A stretch of 64,000 nt of DNA from Actinorugispora endophytica (GTDB lineage Bacteria > Actinomycetota > Actinomycetes > Streptosporangiales > Streptosporangiaceae), in NCBI RefSeq assembly GCF_004363075.1, contig NZ_SNYN01000006.1, positions 124,001 to 188,000 of the forward strand. The letters run 5' to 3'. The notes beneath the pieces were generated by a model. It was not told the origin of the DNA. It saw only the letters and a program-made list of their open reading frames with translations, and ran no database searches. The translations under genes were made by a program, and so were the position numbers. This document shows positions 27,917 through 35,325 of this stretch, piece by piece (the stretch's first letter is position 1; the number at the start of each line of letters is the position of its first letter).

Positions 27917-28192
27917 TCAGAGGCCCAGTGAGAAGGCCGCCTCCAGGTCGTGCTGGGAGTAGGTGTGGAAGGCGATGTGGGTGTCCGACGAGACCACGCC
28001 CGGCACCTTGTTGACCCGGCCGGGGATCACCTCGGCCAGGTCCTGGTGCTCGCGCACGCGCACCAGCGCGATCAGGTCGATTCCGCCGGTGACGGAGTAG
28101 ACCTCGCTGACTCCCTCCAGGGCGGCGATCGCCTCGGCGACCTCCGGGATGCGGCCGACGTCGGCCTTGATCATGACGATCGCGGTGATCAC
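27917..28192 (-). CDS. Lrp/AsnC ligand-binding domain protein (no DNA-binding domain)
   Basis: 91 residues, only the RAM/AsnC effector domain: MIKADVGRIPEVAEAIAALE, then VYSVTGGIDLIALVRVREH, the ligand-pocket region. The helix-turn-helix of full Lrp proteins is missing, and there is no room for one upstream, so this is a stand-alone domain that may bind an amino acid or pair with a full-length regulator. GTG 28192 has AGGAGG 8 nt upstream. It lies 35 bp after the rhomboid gene and may share its transcript. Confidence 0.88.
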   Translation of the reverse strand: MITAIVMIKADVGRIPEVAEAIAALEGVSEVYSVTGGIDLIALVRVREHQDLAEVIPGRVNKVPGVVSSDTHIAFHTYSQHDLEAAFSLGL

Positions 28193-28227
28193 GGTTTTTC
28201 CTCCTAGGAAACGGTGGTCCGGCGGCC

Positions 28228-28998
28228 TCAGTGCACGTCGGACAGGCGCGCGCCCGCCCGCCAGCGGACGCGGTACACGAGCAGCCCCGCGAGCAGTCCG
28301 GCGACGAAGCCGTAGACGTGCGCGGCGTACGCGACCGGGTTCTGCCCGTCGGGGGAGAGCGAGAGGCTGAGGTACAGGAAGTAGTCGAGTGCGAAGTAGG
28401 TGGCCACCAGCATCCACCCGGGGAGCCGGACCGGTAGGAAGCCCAGCAGCAGTGTGATCACCCTGCTGCGGAACTGGACGATCAGGTAGGCGCCGAGCAC
28501 CCCCGAGATCGCCCCCGACGCGCCCACCAGGGGCACCTCCACGGGGCCCTCGCTGAGCGCGAAGCCGTAGGAGGCCACGACCCCGGTGAGCAGGTAGATG
28601 GCCAGGAAGCGGAACCGCCCCAGGCGGTCCTCCACGCACGGGCCGAAGACGAACAGGTACACCATGTTCCCCGCCAGGTGCAGGGAGTCGCCGTGCAGGA
28701 ACATCGAGGTGACCGAGGACAGCCACGGCCACTTGGCGACCTCGCCCGAGCAGTCGGTGAAGGCGCCCGCCTCCGCGCCCAGCGGCTGCCCGGTGAGCAG
28801 CTCGGCCGGGACCGCCGCCCAGCGCAGCAGGTAGAGGTCGACGGCGCACAGCCGCGCGCCGGGGTCCGCGCCGTACCAGGTGGCCAGCATCGACATCGGC
28901 GACAGCAGGTACACCAGGACGTTCACGGCGACCAGCGAATAGGTGACCACCGGCACACGGCGCACGAGGTAGTCGTCACTGAGTGGAATGCCCGCCAT
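28228..28998 (-). CDS. Rhomboid-family intramembrane serine protease
   Basis: Polytopic protease cleaving substrates within the membrane. 256 residues with about six or seven hydrophobic segments. The catalytic dyad is visible: Ser in GASGAISGVLGAY and His in YAAHVYGFVAG. The HLAGNMVYLFVFG segment carries the conserved Asn. A large hydrophilic loop (about 45-90, with a Cys pair) lies between helices 1 and 2. ATG 28998. Substrates are unknown. Confidence 0.92.
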   Translation of the reverse strand: MAGIPLSDDYLVRRVPVVTYSLVAVNVLVYLLSPMSMLATWYGADPGARLCAVDLYLLRWAAVPAELLTGQPLGAEAGAFTDCSGEVAKWPWLSSVTSMFLHGDSLHLAGNMVYLFVFGPCVEDRLGRFRFLAIYLLTGVVASYGFALSEGPVEVPLVGASGAISGVLGAYLIVQFRSRVITLLLGFLPVRLPGWMLVATYFALDYFLYLSLSLSPDGQNPVAYAAHVYGFVAGLLAGLLVYRVRWRAGARLSDVH

Positions 28999-29042
28999 CG
29001 CACCCGCGTCCTGTTCTAGGGATCAAGCCATGGGCCAGTCTG

Positions 29043-30761
29043 TCAGAGATCCCGCGTCGGGCCCGGCGTGTGCCGGTGGACCAGGCGCAGGTACTTCTCC
29101 GCGCCGTTGGCCGGGCTGACCCAGTCGCGGTCGAGTTCCAGCAGGCGCGTCCCCGCCGAGCCGAGCCAGCGGAGCACGCACTCGGTCTCGTTGGCGTCGG
29201 CGCGGGGGACGGGGCCGCTGCCCGGGGGGACCGTCTCGGCGGAGGCCACCAGCGCGCCCAGGTACGCGTGGGGGTCCGCGCCGGGGCGCATCCGCCCGCT
29301 CGCGGCGAGGCGGCCGTGCCGGACCACGCACAGCTCCCAGGTGTCCCCGACGGGGCGGGCCGCCACCAGGTGCGGCACGTCGGCGAGTCCCTGGAGCCGC
29401 TGGGTGCGCACCGCCGCGGCGAGGAACGCGGACAGCCTGTCCCGGTGGAGCGCGGCCTCCTCGTAGCGCAGTTGCCGCGACAGCGCGCCGATGTGCGCGG
29501 TGAGCGCCTCGACGACGGGGGAGACGTCCGACGACATCGCGCGCGCGACGGCGTCGGCGTGCGCGGCGTACTCCTCGGGCGACTCGGCCCCCTCGCACGG
29601 CGCCCCGCAGAGCCCCATGCCGGCCAGGGCGCAGGCCGCGCCCCGGCGCGCCGGGGTGATCCGGTGCGCGCACCGGCGGATCGGGAAGGTCTGGTGCAGC
29701 GCGTCGCGGGCCAGCTCGGCGACCCGGACGCTGGGGAACGGCCCCAGGTACCGGGCGCCGCCGTCGCGCACCCGCCGGACCACGGACAGCCTCGGGAACG
29801 CCTCGGTGGTCAGTTCGAGCCAGGGCGCGCGCTCGGGGTTGCGCGAGCGCCGGTTGTAGGGCGGTTTGCGTTCGGCGATCAACCGGAGCTCGCGGACCTC
29901 GGCCTCCAGCGCGGTGCCGCACACGATCGGGGTGACGCGCTCGGCCAGGCCGACCATCTCGCGGATCCGGGAGCGGGTCTCCGAGGCGGTGAAGTAGGAC
30001 CGCACCCGTGTGCGCAGGTCGCCGCTCTTGCCGACGTACAGGGCGGCGCCCGAGGCGTCCTCGAAGACGTACACGCCCGGCTCGGCCGGAACGCCGTCGG
30101 CGAGGTGGCGCTTGCCGCGCTGGACGGGCGTGGGCGCGCTGCGGAAGGACCGCAGCTCCTCCCAGGTGCCGACGCCGCGGGCCCCGAGCCGTCCGAGAAG
30201 CCCGCGCAGGACGCCCACGGTGGCGCGGGCGTCGTCGAGCGCGCGGTGCGTGGGCTCGTCGGCGACGCCGAAGAACCCGGCGAGCGTGCCGAGCTTGTGG
30301 TTGGCGGTCTCCTGGCGGGACACCAGGCGGCGCGCCAGTGGCAGCGTGTCGAGGACCGCGGGGTTGGGCCAGCGCAGCGTGTGCGCCGCGCAGGCGGCCT
30401 TGAGGAAGCCGACGTCGAACGGAGCGTTGTGCGCGACCAGGACGGAGCCCGAGTCGAACCCGGCGAACTCCAGGAACGCGGGGAGCGCCTCCTCGGCCGG
30501 CGGGGCGGCGTCCACCATGGCCTGGGTGATCCCGGTGAGCAGGGTGACGAACGGCGGGACGGGCGCGCGCGGGTCCACGAGCGAGCCGAATTCGCCCAGG
30601 ACCTCTCCGCCGCGGATCTTCACCGCGCCGATCTCGGTGATCCCGGCGCCGTCGGGACGCGAACCGGTGGTCTCCAGGTCGACGACCACGAAGGTGGTGA
30701 GCGCGAGCGGGGTCCCCAGCTCGTCGAGGGTTCCCTGGAGCGGGTGACTGGGTTGTGCCAC
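29043..30761 (-). CDS. DEDDh 3'-5' exonuclease fused to a UvrC-like GIY-YIG nuclease domain
   Basis: 572 residues combining two nuclease modules. The N-terminal DnaQ-like domain has FVVVDLETTGSRPDG (Exo I, Asp/Glu), LVAHNAPFDVGFL (Exo II) and HRALDDARATVGVL (Exo III, DEDDh). The C-terminal part (about 225 on) is a GIY-YIG domain like UvrC/Cho: GVYVFEDASGAALYVGKSGD. It also has a Cys-containing CALAGMGLCGAPCEG segment. This fusion is an actinobacterial type (M. tuberculosis Rv2191), probably in DNA repair, but its substrate is unknown. GTG 30761 lacks a clear ribosome site. It diverges from the NYN gene. Confidence 0.9.
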   Translation of the reverse strand: MAQPSHPLQGTLDELGTPLALTTFVVVDLETTGSRPDGAGITEIGAVKIRGGEVLGEFGSLVDPRAPVPPFVTLLTGITQAMVDAAPPAEEALPAFLEFAGFDSGSVLVAHNAPFDVGFLKAACAAHTLRWPNPAVLDTLPLARRLVSRQETANHKLGTLAGFFGVADEPTHRALDDARATVGVLRGLLGRLGARGVGTWEELRSFRSAPTPVQRGKRHLADGVPAEPGVYVFEDASGAALYVGKSGDLRTRVRSYFTASETRSRIREMVGLAERVTPIVCGTALEAEVRELRLIAERKPPYNRRSRNPERAPWLELTTEAFPRLSVVRRVRDGGARYLGPFPSVRVAELARDALHQTFPIRRCAHRITPARRGAACALAGMGLCGAPCEGAESPEEYAAHADAVARAMSSDVSPVVEALTAHIGALSRQLRYEEAALHRDRLSAFLAAAVRTQRLQGLADVPHLVAARPVGDTWELCVVRHGRLAASGRMRPGADPHAYLGALVASAETVPPGSGPVPRADANETECVLRWLGSAGTRLLELDRDWVSPANGAEKYLRLVHRHTPGPTRDL

Positions 30762-30983
30762 CAGGCCAGCGTACGTGTGTTCGGCGGGACGTCGGATGGG
30801 AGGGCTCCCGCGTCCGCAGGACAGGCCCTCCGCCGCTTCACAGCCCCCTCCCAGGGCATTCATGGAAAGATGGCCCAGACCACTCGATATCCACTTCGGG
30901 GATTCGCGGTGGTGGCCGTGTCTCCCCGGCCGCTTCCGCGCGCCCGCGAAATAGGGTCGGGACCGATGGAGGAGGACAGGGTT

Positions 30984-31031
30984 GTGAGAGTTTCGGTGAC
31001 GTTCCCGAGGGGCGGCGGGGCGCGTCCATGA
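30984..31031 (+). CDS. Possible 15-codon leader ORF coupled to the NYN gene
   Basis: GTG at 30984 lies 8 nt after GGAGGAGG, the best ribosome site here, and encodes VRVSVTFPRGGGARP, ending in a TGA that overlaps the NYN gene ATG (ATGA). An in-frame ATG at 30966 would extend it by six codons. TAGGGT at 30952 could be the -10. No similarity is recognised; it may only feed ribosomes to the next gene. Confidence 0.35.
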   Translation: MRVSVTFPRGGGARP

Positions 31032-32386
31032 CGGCGGACCCAGGCGGCGCGGGCGACGACCGCGCCACGCAGGACGGAGAGCCGAAGGGGGAGTCGCTGG
31101 AGCGTCCGCTCCCCGAGGCGGTGCGTGCCCGCGTCGTCGAGTACGGGGCCGAGATCCTCGGTTCCATGACCGCCGCCGAGATCCCGTCGGCGCTGCGCCG
31201 GTTCGCCAAGTTCGAGCCGCGCCGCCGGGCCCGGCTGGCCGGACCGGACATCGCCTCCCGCCTGGAGTCCGACGACGAGTTCCGCGGCCGGGTCGCCGAC
31301 CGGATGCGCAAGGCCTGGCCCACCCTCGCCGACGGGCTCGGCAACGGGGAGATCCCCCCCGCCGCGGACCCGGTCACGGTCGGGGCGGTCGCCTACCTGC
31401 TGCGGCCGGACGGCTGGCCCTCGGTCATCGAGCACGTCCACGCCGAACTGGAGCGCCAGGCCAAGGCGAAGGAGGCCGACGCCACCGCCGACGCCATCGC
31501 GGAGCTGCGCGGCAAGCTGGACGAGGCCAGGGCCGGGCACAAGGAGGAGGTCGTCAGGCTCCGTGCGGAGCTGCGCGGGCACAAGGCCGAGATCGCCGAA
31601 CTGCGCCGCAAGCTCCACACCGAGCGGCAGCAGGCCAGGAAGGCGGTGCGGCGCGCGGAGGAGGCGACGGCCGAGGCGGGGGACCGCACCGGGACCGCGG
31701 CCGCGCGGGTCAGCTCCCTGGAGGCCGAGAACCGGCGGCTGCGCGGAAAGCTCGCGGCGGCCGAGGCCCAGATCGAGAACGTCCGCCGGGCCGCCCGGAC
31801 CGGGCGCAGCGCCGACGAGGCTCGGCTGCGGGTGCTGCTGGACGTCCTCCAGGACGCCGCGCACGGGCTGCGCCGCGAACTCGCGCTGCCCACGTCGATC
31901 ACCCTGCCCGCCGACCTGGTGGCCGCGGAGGCGCGGGCGGGGGCGAGCGGGGTCCCCGGCCGGGGCCTGCCCGACGACGACCCCGGACTCGTCGACCAGC
32001 TCCTGGTCATGCCGCGCATCCACCTGCTCGTGGACGGCTACAACGTCACCAAGACCGGGTACGGGACGCTGCCGCTGGCCGACCAGCGCACCAGGCTCCT
32101 GGCGGGTCTGGAGGGCCTGGCGACCCGGACCAAGGCGGAGATCACCTGCGTGTTCGACGGCGCCGAGGTCGACGCCCCGCTGACGCTGTCGGCGGCCCGC
32201 CGGGTGCGGCTGCTCTTCAGCGACCCGGGGGAGACCGCGGACGAGCTGATCATCCGGCTGGTCCGGGCCGAGCCGGAGGGGCGCCCCCTGGCCGTGGTCA
32301 CCTCGGACAAGGAGATCATCGCGGCGGTCCGGCGCGAAGGGGCGCGCACGGTGGCGTCGAGGCTGCTGCTCAGGCGGTTGGACTGA
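31028..32386 (+). CDS. NYN-domain (YacP-like) RNA-binding/ribonuclease protein with coiled coil
   Basis: 452 residues. Helical N-terminal domain, then a long coiled coil (about 135-270, AEIAELRRKLHTERQQARKA), and a C-terminal NYN/YacP PIN-like nuclease domain with HLLVDGYNVTKTGYG (about 333), CVFDGAEVDAP, and VVTSDKEIIAAVRREGA supplying the acidic residues. Related proteins are thought to act on RNA near the ribosome. ATG 31028 has only a weak ribosome site of its own and overlaps the stop of a possible leader ORF. It diverges from the DEDDh/GIY-YIG nuclease gene, an arrangement shared with streptomycetes (from memory). Confidence 0.85.
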   Translation: MTADPGGAGDDRATQDGEPKGESLERPLPEAVRARVVEYGAEILGSMTAAEIPSALRRFAKFEPRRRARLAGPDIASRLESDDEFRGRVADRMRKAWPTLADGLGNGEIPPAADPVTVGAVAYLLRPDGWPSVIEHVHAELERQAKAKEADATADAIAELRGKLDEARAGHKEEVVRLRAELRGHKAEIAELRRKLHTERQQARKAVRRAEEATAEAGDRTGTAAARVSSLEAENRRLRGKLAAAEAQIENVRRAARTGRSADEARLRVLLDVLQDAAHGLRRELALPTSITLPADLVAAEARAGASGVPGRGLPDDDPGLVDQLLVMPRIHLLVDGYNVTKTGYGTLPLADQRTRLLAGLEGLATRTKAEITCVFDGAEVDAPLTLSAARRVRLLFSDPGETADELIIRLVRAEPEGRPLAVVTSDKEIIAAVRREGARTVASRLLLRRLD

Positions 32387-32452
32387 CCGGCCGGAGGCCG
32401 GTTCGCGGCCGGTGCGCGTACCTGTGCGGAAGGTTACATTCCGCCCGCGCGG

Positions 32453-32481
32453 TTGAGTGCCCGGGAGCGGTCCGCTAGGTT
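32453..32481 (+). promoter_or_regulatory. Promoter of the first NlpC/P60 gene
   Basis: TTGAGT (32453-32458), a 17-bp spacer, and TAGGTT (32476-32481), about 125 bp before the ATG. No riboswitch motif is recognised in this leader. Confidence 0.5.
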
Positions 32482-32605
32482 CTATCCGGAGCCGTAGCCG
32501 AGCGCGTTCGGATTCGCGCCGCCGGTTCCACGCGTCCAGTTCGCGGACGCACCCCTCCATCAACCCCCTCGAAGCGGACTTTTCTCAAAGGAGCGTGTAC
32601 CGCCC

Positions 32606-33598
32606 ATGGCTGACAAAGGTGGACGGCGCGCGGCCCGTCGGATCGCGACCGGACTCGGGTTCGTGGCAGCCGGCAGTCTGATCCTTCCCAGCGGTATCGC
32701 GCACGCCGAGCCGACCCAGGAAGAGGTCGAGAACAAGCTCGACGAACTCAACGAGGAGGCCGGGGCCCTCGTCGAGGAGTACAACGCGGCCAAGGAAGAG
32801 TACGACGCCCTCAAGAAGAAGGCGGACGAACTCGAGAAGCAGGTCGGGGACGAGGAGGACCGCTACGAGGAGCTGCGGGACAAGGTCTCGTCCTTCGCCA
32901 GCGCCGCGTACATGTCCCCCGACCTCGAGGCCGGGACCACGATCCTCTCCGTGGAGAACCCCGAGGACCTCCTGGACCAGTCCGCGGACCTCGGCTACCT
33001 CTCCGAGAGCCAGCGGGCCGAACTGGAGGAGTTCGAGGGTTCCACCGAGCGGCTGATCAAGCTCAAGCAGGAGAACGAGGAGATCCTCGAAGAGGCGGAG
33101 AACAAGAAGGACGAGATCGAGGACAAGCAGAGCGACGTCGAGGACAAGATCGCCGAGCAGGAGGAGCTGCTCTCGCAGTTCCCCAGCGCCGACCCGGCGG
33201 GCGGCGGTTCGGACGTCGGCGGCAGCTACACCGGCTCGGCCTCGGGCAGCGCCGGCTCGGCCCTGGACTTCGCCTACGCCCAGCTCGGCAAGCCGTACGT
33301 CTACGGCGCCGCCGGCCCCGACAACTACGACTGCTCCGGCCTCACCATGCGTGCCTGGGCCAACGCGGGCGTCAGCCTGCCCCGCACCACCTACGGCCAG
33401 GCCGAGGCCGGGCAGCGGGTCGGCTACGACGCCATGCAGCCCGGCGACCTGATCTTCTTCTACGGCGGTCTGACCCACGTGGGCATGTACGTGGGCGGCG
33501 GCCAGATGATCCACGCCCCGCGCACCGGCAAGAACGTCGAGGTGGTCTCGCTGTCCGGGTACTGGGACGGCGAGTTCCAGTTCGCGGTCCGGCCGTAG
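32606..33598 (+). CDS. Secreted NlpC/P60 peptidoglycan hydrolase (RipA-like), copy 1
   Basis: D,L-endopeptidase that cleaves peptidoglycan stem peptides outside the cell. 330 residues. A signal peptide ends at about residue 34 (SGIAHAE). A highly charged coiled coil (about 35-185) follows, then a Gly/Ser linker and the NlpC/P60 domain with catalytic Cys in YDCSGLTMRAW, His in THVGMYVGGG and the third residue in MIHAPRTGK. ATG 32606 after AAGGAG. A paralogue lies 600 bp downstream. The last codons, FAVRP-stop, lie inside a 62-bp tandem duplication. Confidence 0.93.
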   Translation: MADKGGRRAARRIATGLGFVAAGSLILPSGIAHAEPTQEEVENKLDELNEEAGALVEEYNAAKEEYDALKKKADELEKQVGDEEDRYEELRDKVSSFASAAYMSPDLEAGTTILSVENPEDLLDQSADLGYLSESQRAELEEFEGSTERLIKLKQENEEILEEAENKKDEIEDKQSDVEDKIAEQEELLSQFPSADPAGGGSDVGGSYTGSASGSAGSALDFAYAQLGKPYVYGAAGPDNYDCSGLTMRAWANAGVSLPRTTYGQAEAGQRVGYDAMQPGDLIFFYGGLTHVGMYVGGGQMIHAPRTGKNVEVVSLSGYWDGEFQFAVRP

Positions 33599-33713
33599 GG
33601 GCCGGGGGTCGAAGGGGGTCGTCCCCCTGGGTGGTGCCGCGGTTCGCGGTCCGGCCGTAGGGGCCGGGGGTCGAAGGGGGTCGTCCCCCTGGGTGGTGCC
33701 GCGGTTCGCGGTC
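33581..33713 (+). repeat. 62-bp tandem duplication at the 3' end of the NlpC/P60 gene
   Basis: Units 33581-33642 and 33643-33704 are identical, and a third copy begins at 33705 but stops after about 9 bp. Each unit starts with the codons TTC GCG GTC CGG CCG TAG and contains the hairpin AGGGGGTCGTCCCCCT (33613-33628, 33675-33690), so the gene end and its terminator were duplicated together. Confidence 0.9.
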
Positions 33714-33933
33714 AGGCCCGGGAATCCCGGGAGCCGCCGTCCAGGCGGCTCCGGCACCCCTCTCAACTGCGGAGACACTTCTCACTCGGCAGCCCGTCGT
33801 CCGTCGCCGCCCCGGTCCGCACCGGGGCGGCGACGTCGTTCCCGGCCCCTTCCCGCGCGGGAAAGGCGATTCGGTCCCGCCCGGTATCCGTTTTGCGACA
33901 TTCATGAATCTCGCGGCAAACGTAACGAATTGG

Positions 33934-33963
33934 TTGAGACGGGTGCCCTGGATGCACTATGTT
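33934..33963 (+). promoter_or_regulatory. Promoter before the riboswitch-linked NlpC/P60 gene
   Basis: TTGAGA (33934-33939), 18-bp spacer, TATGTT (33958-33963). Transcription would start near 33970 and give a leader of about 230 nt containing the riboswitch candidate. Confidence 0.5.
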
Positions 33964-34029
33964 CGTCGCCGAGTGGATTCGTGACCCTCGCCATCGCCCG
34001 ATGGCAGCGACCGCTCCCGCCGAACTCCG

Positions 34030-34185
34030 CGAAGCACCCTCAGTGATCCCAGTTCGCGGAGGCCGGGGAACCTCCCTCCCACGCACGCCGTCCCCCATCG
34101 GACCGAGCCGAGTCGAGGGGTGCTTCCTTCACCGCCGGGGCTTCTCTTCCAGCCCCGGCTCGTACGCACTGTTCCGGTAGGCGGA
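34030..34185 (+). promoter_or_regulatory. Probable ydaO/yuaA (cyclic-di-AMP) riboswitch
   Basis: The leader contains blocks in the order expected for ydaO RNAs: GCCGGGGAACC, GGGGTGCTTCC, a CCGGGGCTTCTCTTCCAGCC segment, and near the end GTTCCGGTAGGCGG, ahead of the start codon. In actinobacteria this class commonly controls cell-wall hydrolase genes and turns them off when cyclic di-AMP is bound (established knowledge). The match was made by eye, so boundaries are approximate. Confidence 0.62.
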
Positions 34186-34197
34186 CATGGGAGAAAG

Positions 34198-35250
34198 GTG
34201 TGCCACAGCGTGGATGAACGCCATGATCGTGGCTCTCGCCGCCGCCTGGCGGCCGTAGGCGTCATCGCCTCGGGCCTCCTGGTCCTCTCGCAGGGGGTGG
34301 CCTTCGCCGACCCGAGCGCCGACGAGGTCCGGGAGGAGATCGAGCGGCTCGAACGCGAGTTCTCCGAACTCAACGAGACCTACAACCAGGCCGAAGAGGA
34401 CCACGAAGCGGCCGAGAAGAAGCTCGAGGACGTCAACGAGGACCTGGAGGCGGCGCAGGCCGACTTCGACGAGCTCCGCGGTTCCATCAAGGTCCTGGCC
34501 AGCACGACCTACACCGGGAGCGACTACAGCTCCCCCGCCTACCTGCTGGGCTCCTCCGGTCCGGAGGAGGTCCTGGCGCAGGCGGCGGACCTGGGCTACC
34601 TGTCGGCGAGCCAGCAGAGCAGCCTGGACCGCTACTCGGAGCAGCGGGAGAAGCTGGAGAGCCTCCAGAGCGAGGCCGAGGAGACCGAGAAGGAGGCCCA
34701 GGACAAGCTCGACGAGGCCGAGGACGCCCGCGAGGCGGGCGAGGAGAAGATCGCCGAGCAGGAGGAGCTGCTCGAAGAGCTGACGGCGGAGGAGCAGACC
34801 GCGGCGACGGCCGGGGTCAACACCGTCAGCAACTCCTCCTCCTCTTCTTCCTCCTCCGGGGGCGGCGCCACCTACGACGGCCCGGCCACCGGAAACGCCA
34901 AGACCGCCCTGGACTTCGCCTTCAACCAGGTCGGCAAGCCCTACATCTGGGGCGGCACGGGTCCGAACGGCTACGACTGCTCGGGGCTGACCCAGGCCGC
35001 GTGGGCCCAGGCGGGCGTGAGCCTGCCGCGCGTCTCACAGGACCAGTTCTACGCCGGTCAGCGCGTCTCCTGGGACAACCTCCAGGCGGGCGACCTGCTG
35101 TTCTTCTACGACAGCTCCGCGCCGACCCACGTGGGCATGGCCACCGGTGACGGCCGGATGGTGCACGCCTCCACCTCCTCCAAGCCGATCGGGGTGGTGG
35201 ACCTGACCTCCTACTACAGGGACAGCTTCGTCGGCGGCGTCCGCCCGTAG
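34198..35250 (+). CDS. Secreted NlpC/P60 peptidoglycan hydrolase, copy 2
   Basis: 350 residues from GTG 34198 (GGGAG close upstream); GTG 34210 is an equally possible start. Basic N-terminus and signal peptide (AAVGVIASGLLVLSQGVAFA), coiled coil (about 45-200), Ser/Gly linker, and the NlpC/P60 domain with Cys in YDCSGLTQAAW, His in THVGMATGDG and MVHASTSSK. Its coiled coil and catalytic domain resemble copy 1, so the pair arose by duplication, but only this copy has the riboswitch leader. Likely acts in cell separation or wall remodelling. Confidence 0.92.
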   Translation: MCHSVDERHDRGSRRRLAAVGVIASGLLVLSQGVAFADPSADEVREEIERLEREFSELNETYNQAEEDHEAAEKKLEDVNEDLEAAQADFDELRGSIKVLASTTYTGSDYSSPAYLLGSSGPEEVLAQAADLGYLSASQQSSLDRYSEQREKLESLQSEAEETEKEAQDKLDEAEDAREAGEEKIAEQEELLEELTAEEQTAATAGVNTVSNSSSSSSSSGGGATYDGPATGNAKTALDFAFNQVGKPYIWGGTGPNGYDCSGLTQAAWAQAGVSLPRVSQDQFYAGQRVSWDNLQAGDLLFFYDSSAPTHVGMATGDGRMVHASTSSKPIGVVDLTSYYRDSFVGGVRP

Positions 35251-35254
35251 CGGC

Positions 35255-35322
35255 GGTCCCGCCAACGGGGAACGCCCCGCCCCCTCGACCGAGGGGGCGG
35301 GGCGTTCCCCGTTGGCGGGACC
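35255..35322. terminator. 32-bp bidirectional terminator palindrome
   Basis: Perfect arms of 32 bp starting GGTCCCGCCAACGGGGAACG, with a GACC loop, filling the 75-bp gap between convergent NlpC/P60 and acyl-CoA ligase genes. Confidence 0.8.
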
Positions 35323-35325
35323 GGG

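Noticed and set aside
32387-32605. Second riboswitch upstream of the first NlpC/P60 gene
   Set aside because: None of the ydaO blocks (GGGGTGNNTC, AGCCC, GTAGGCG) could be found in order.
34632-34871. Poly-Glu/Ser minus-strand frame opposite the second NlpC/P60 gene
   Set aside because: Mirror image of the coiled-coil and Ser-rich linker codons of the real gene.
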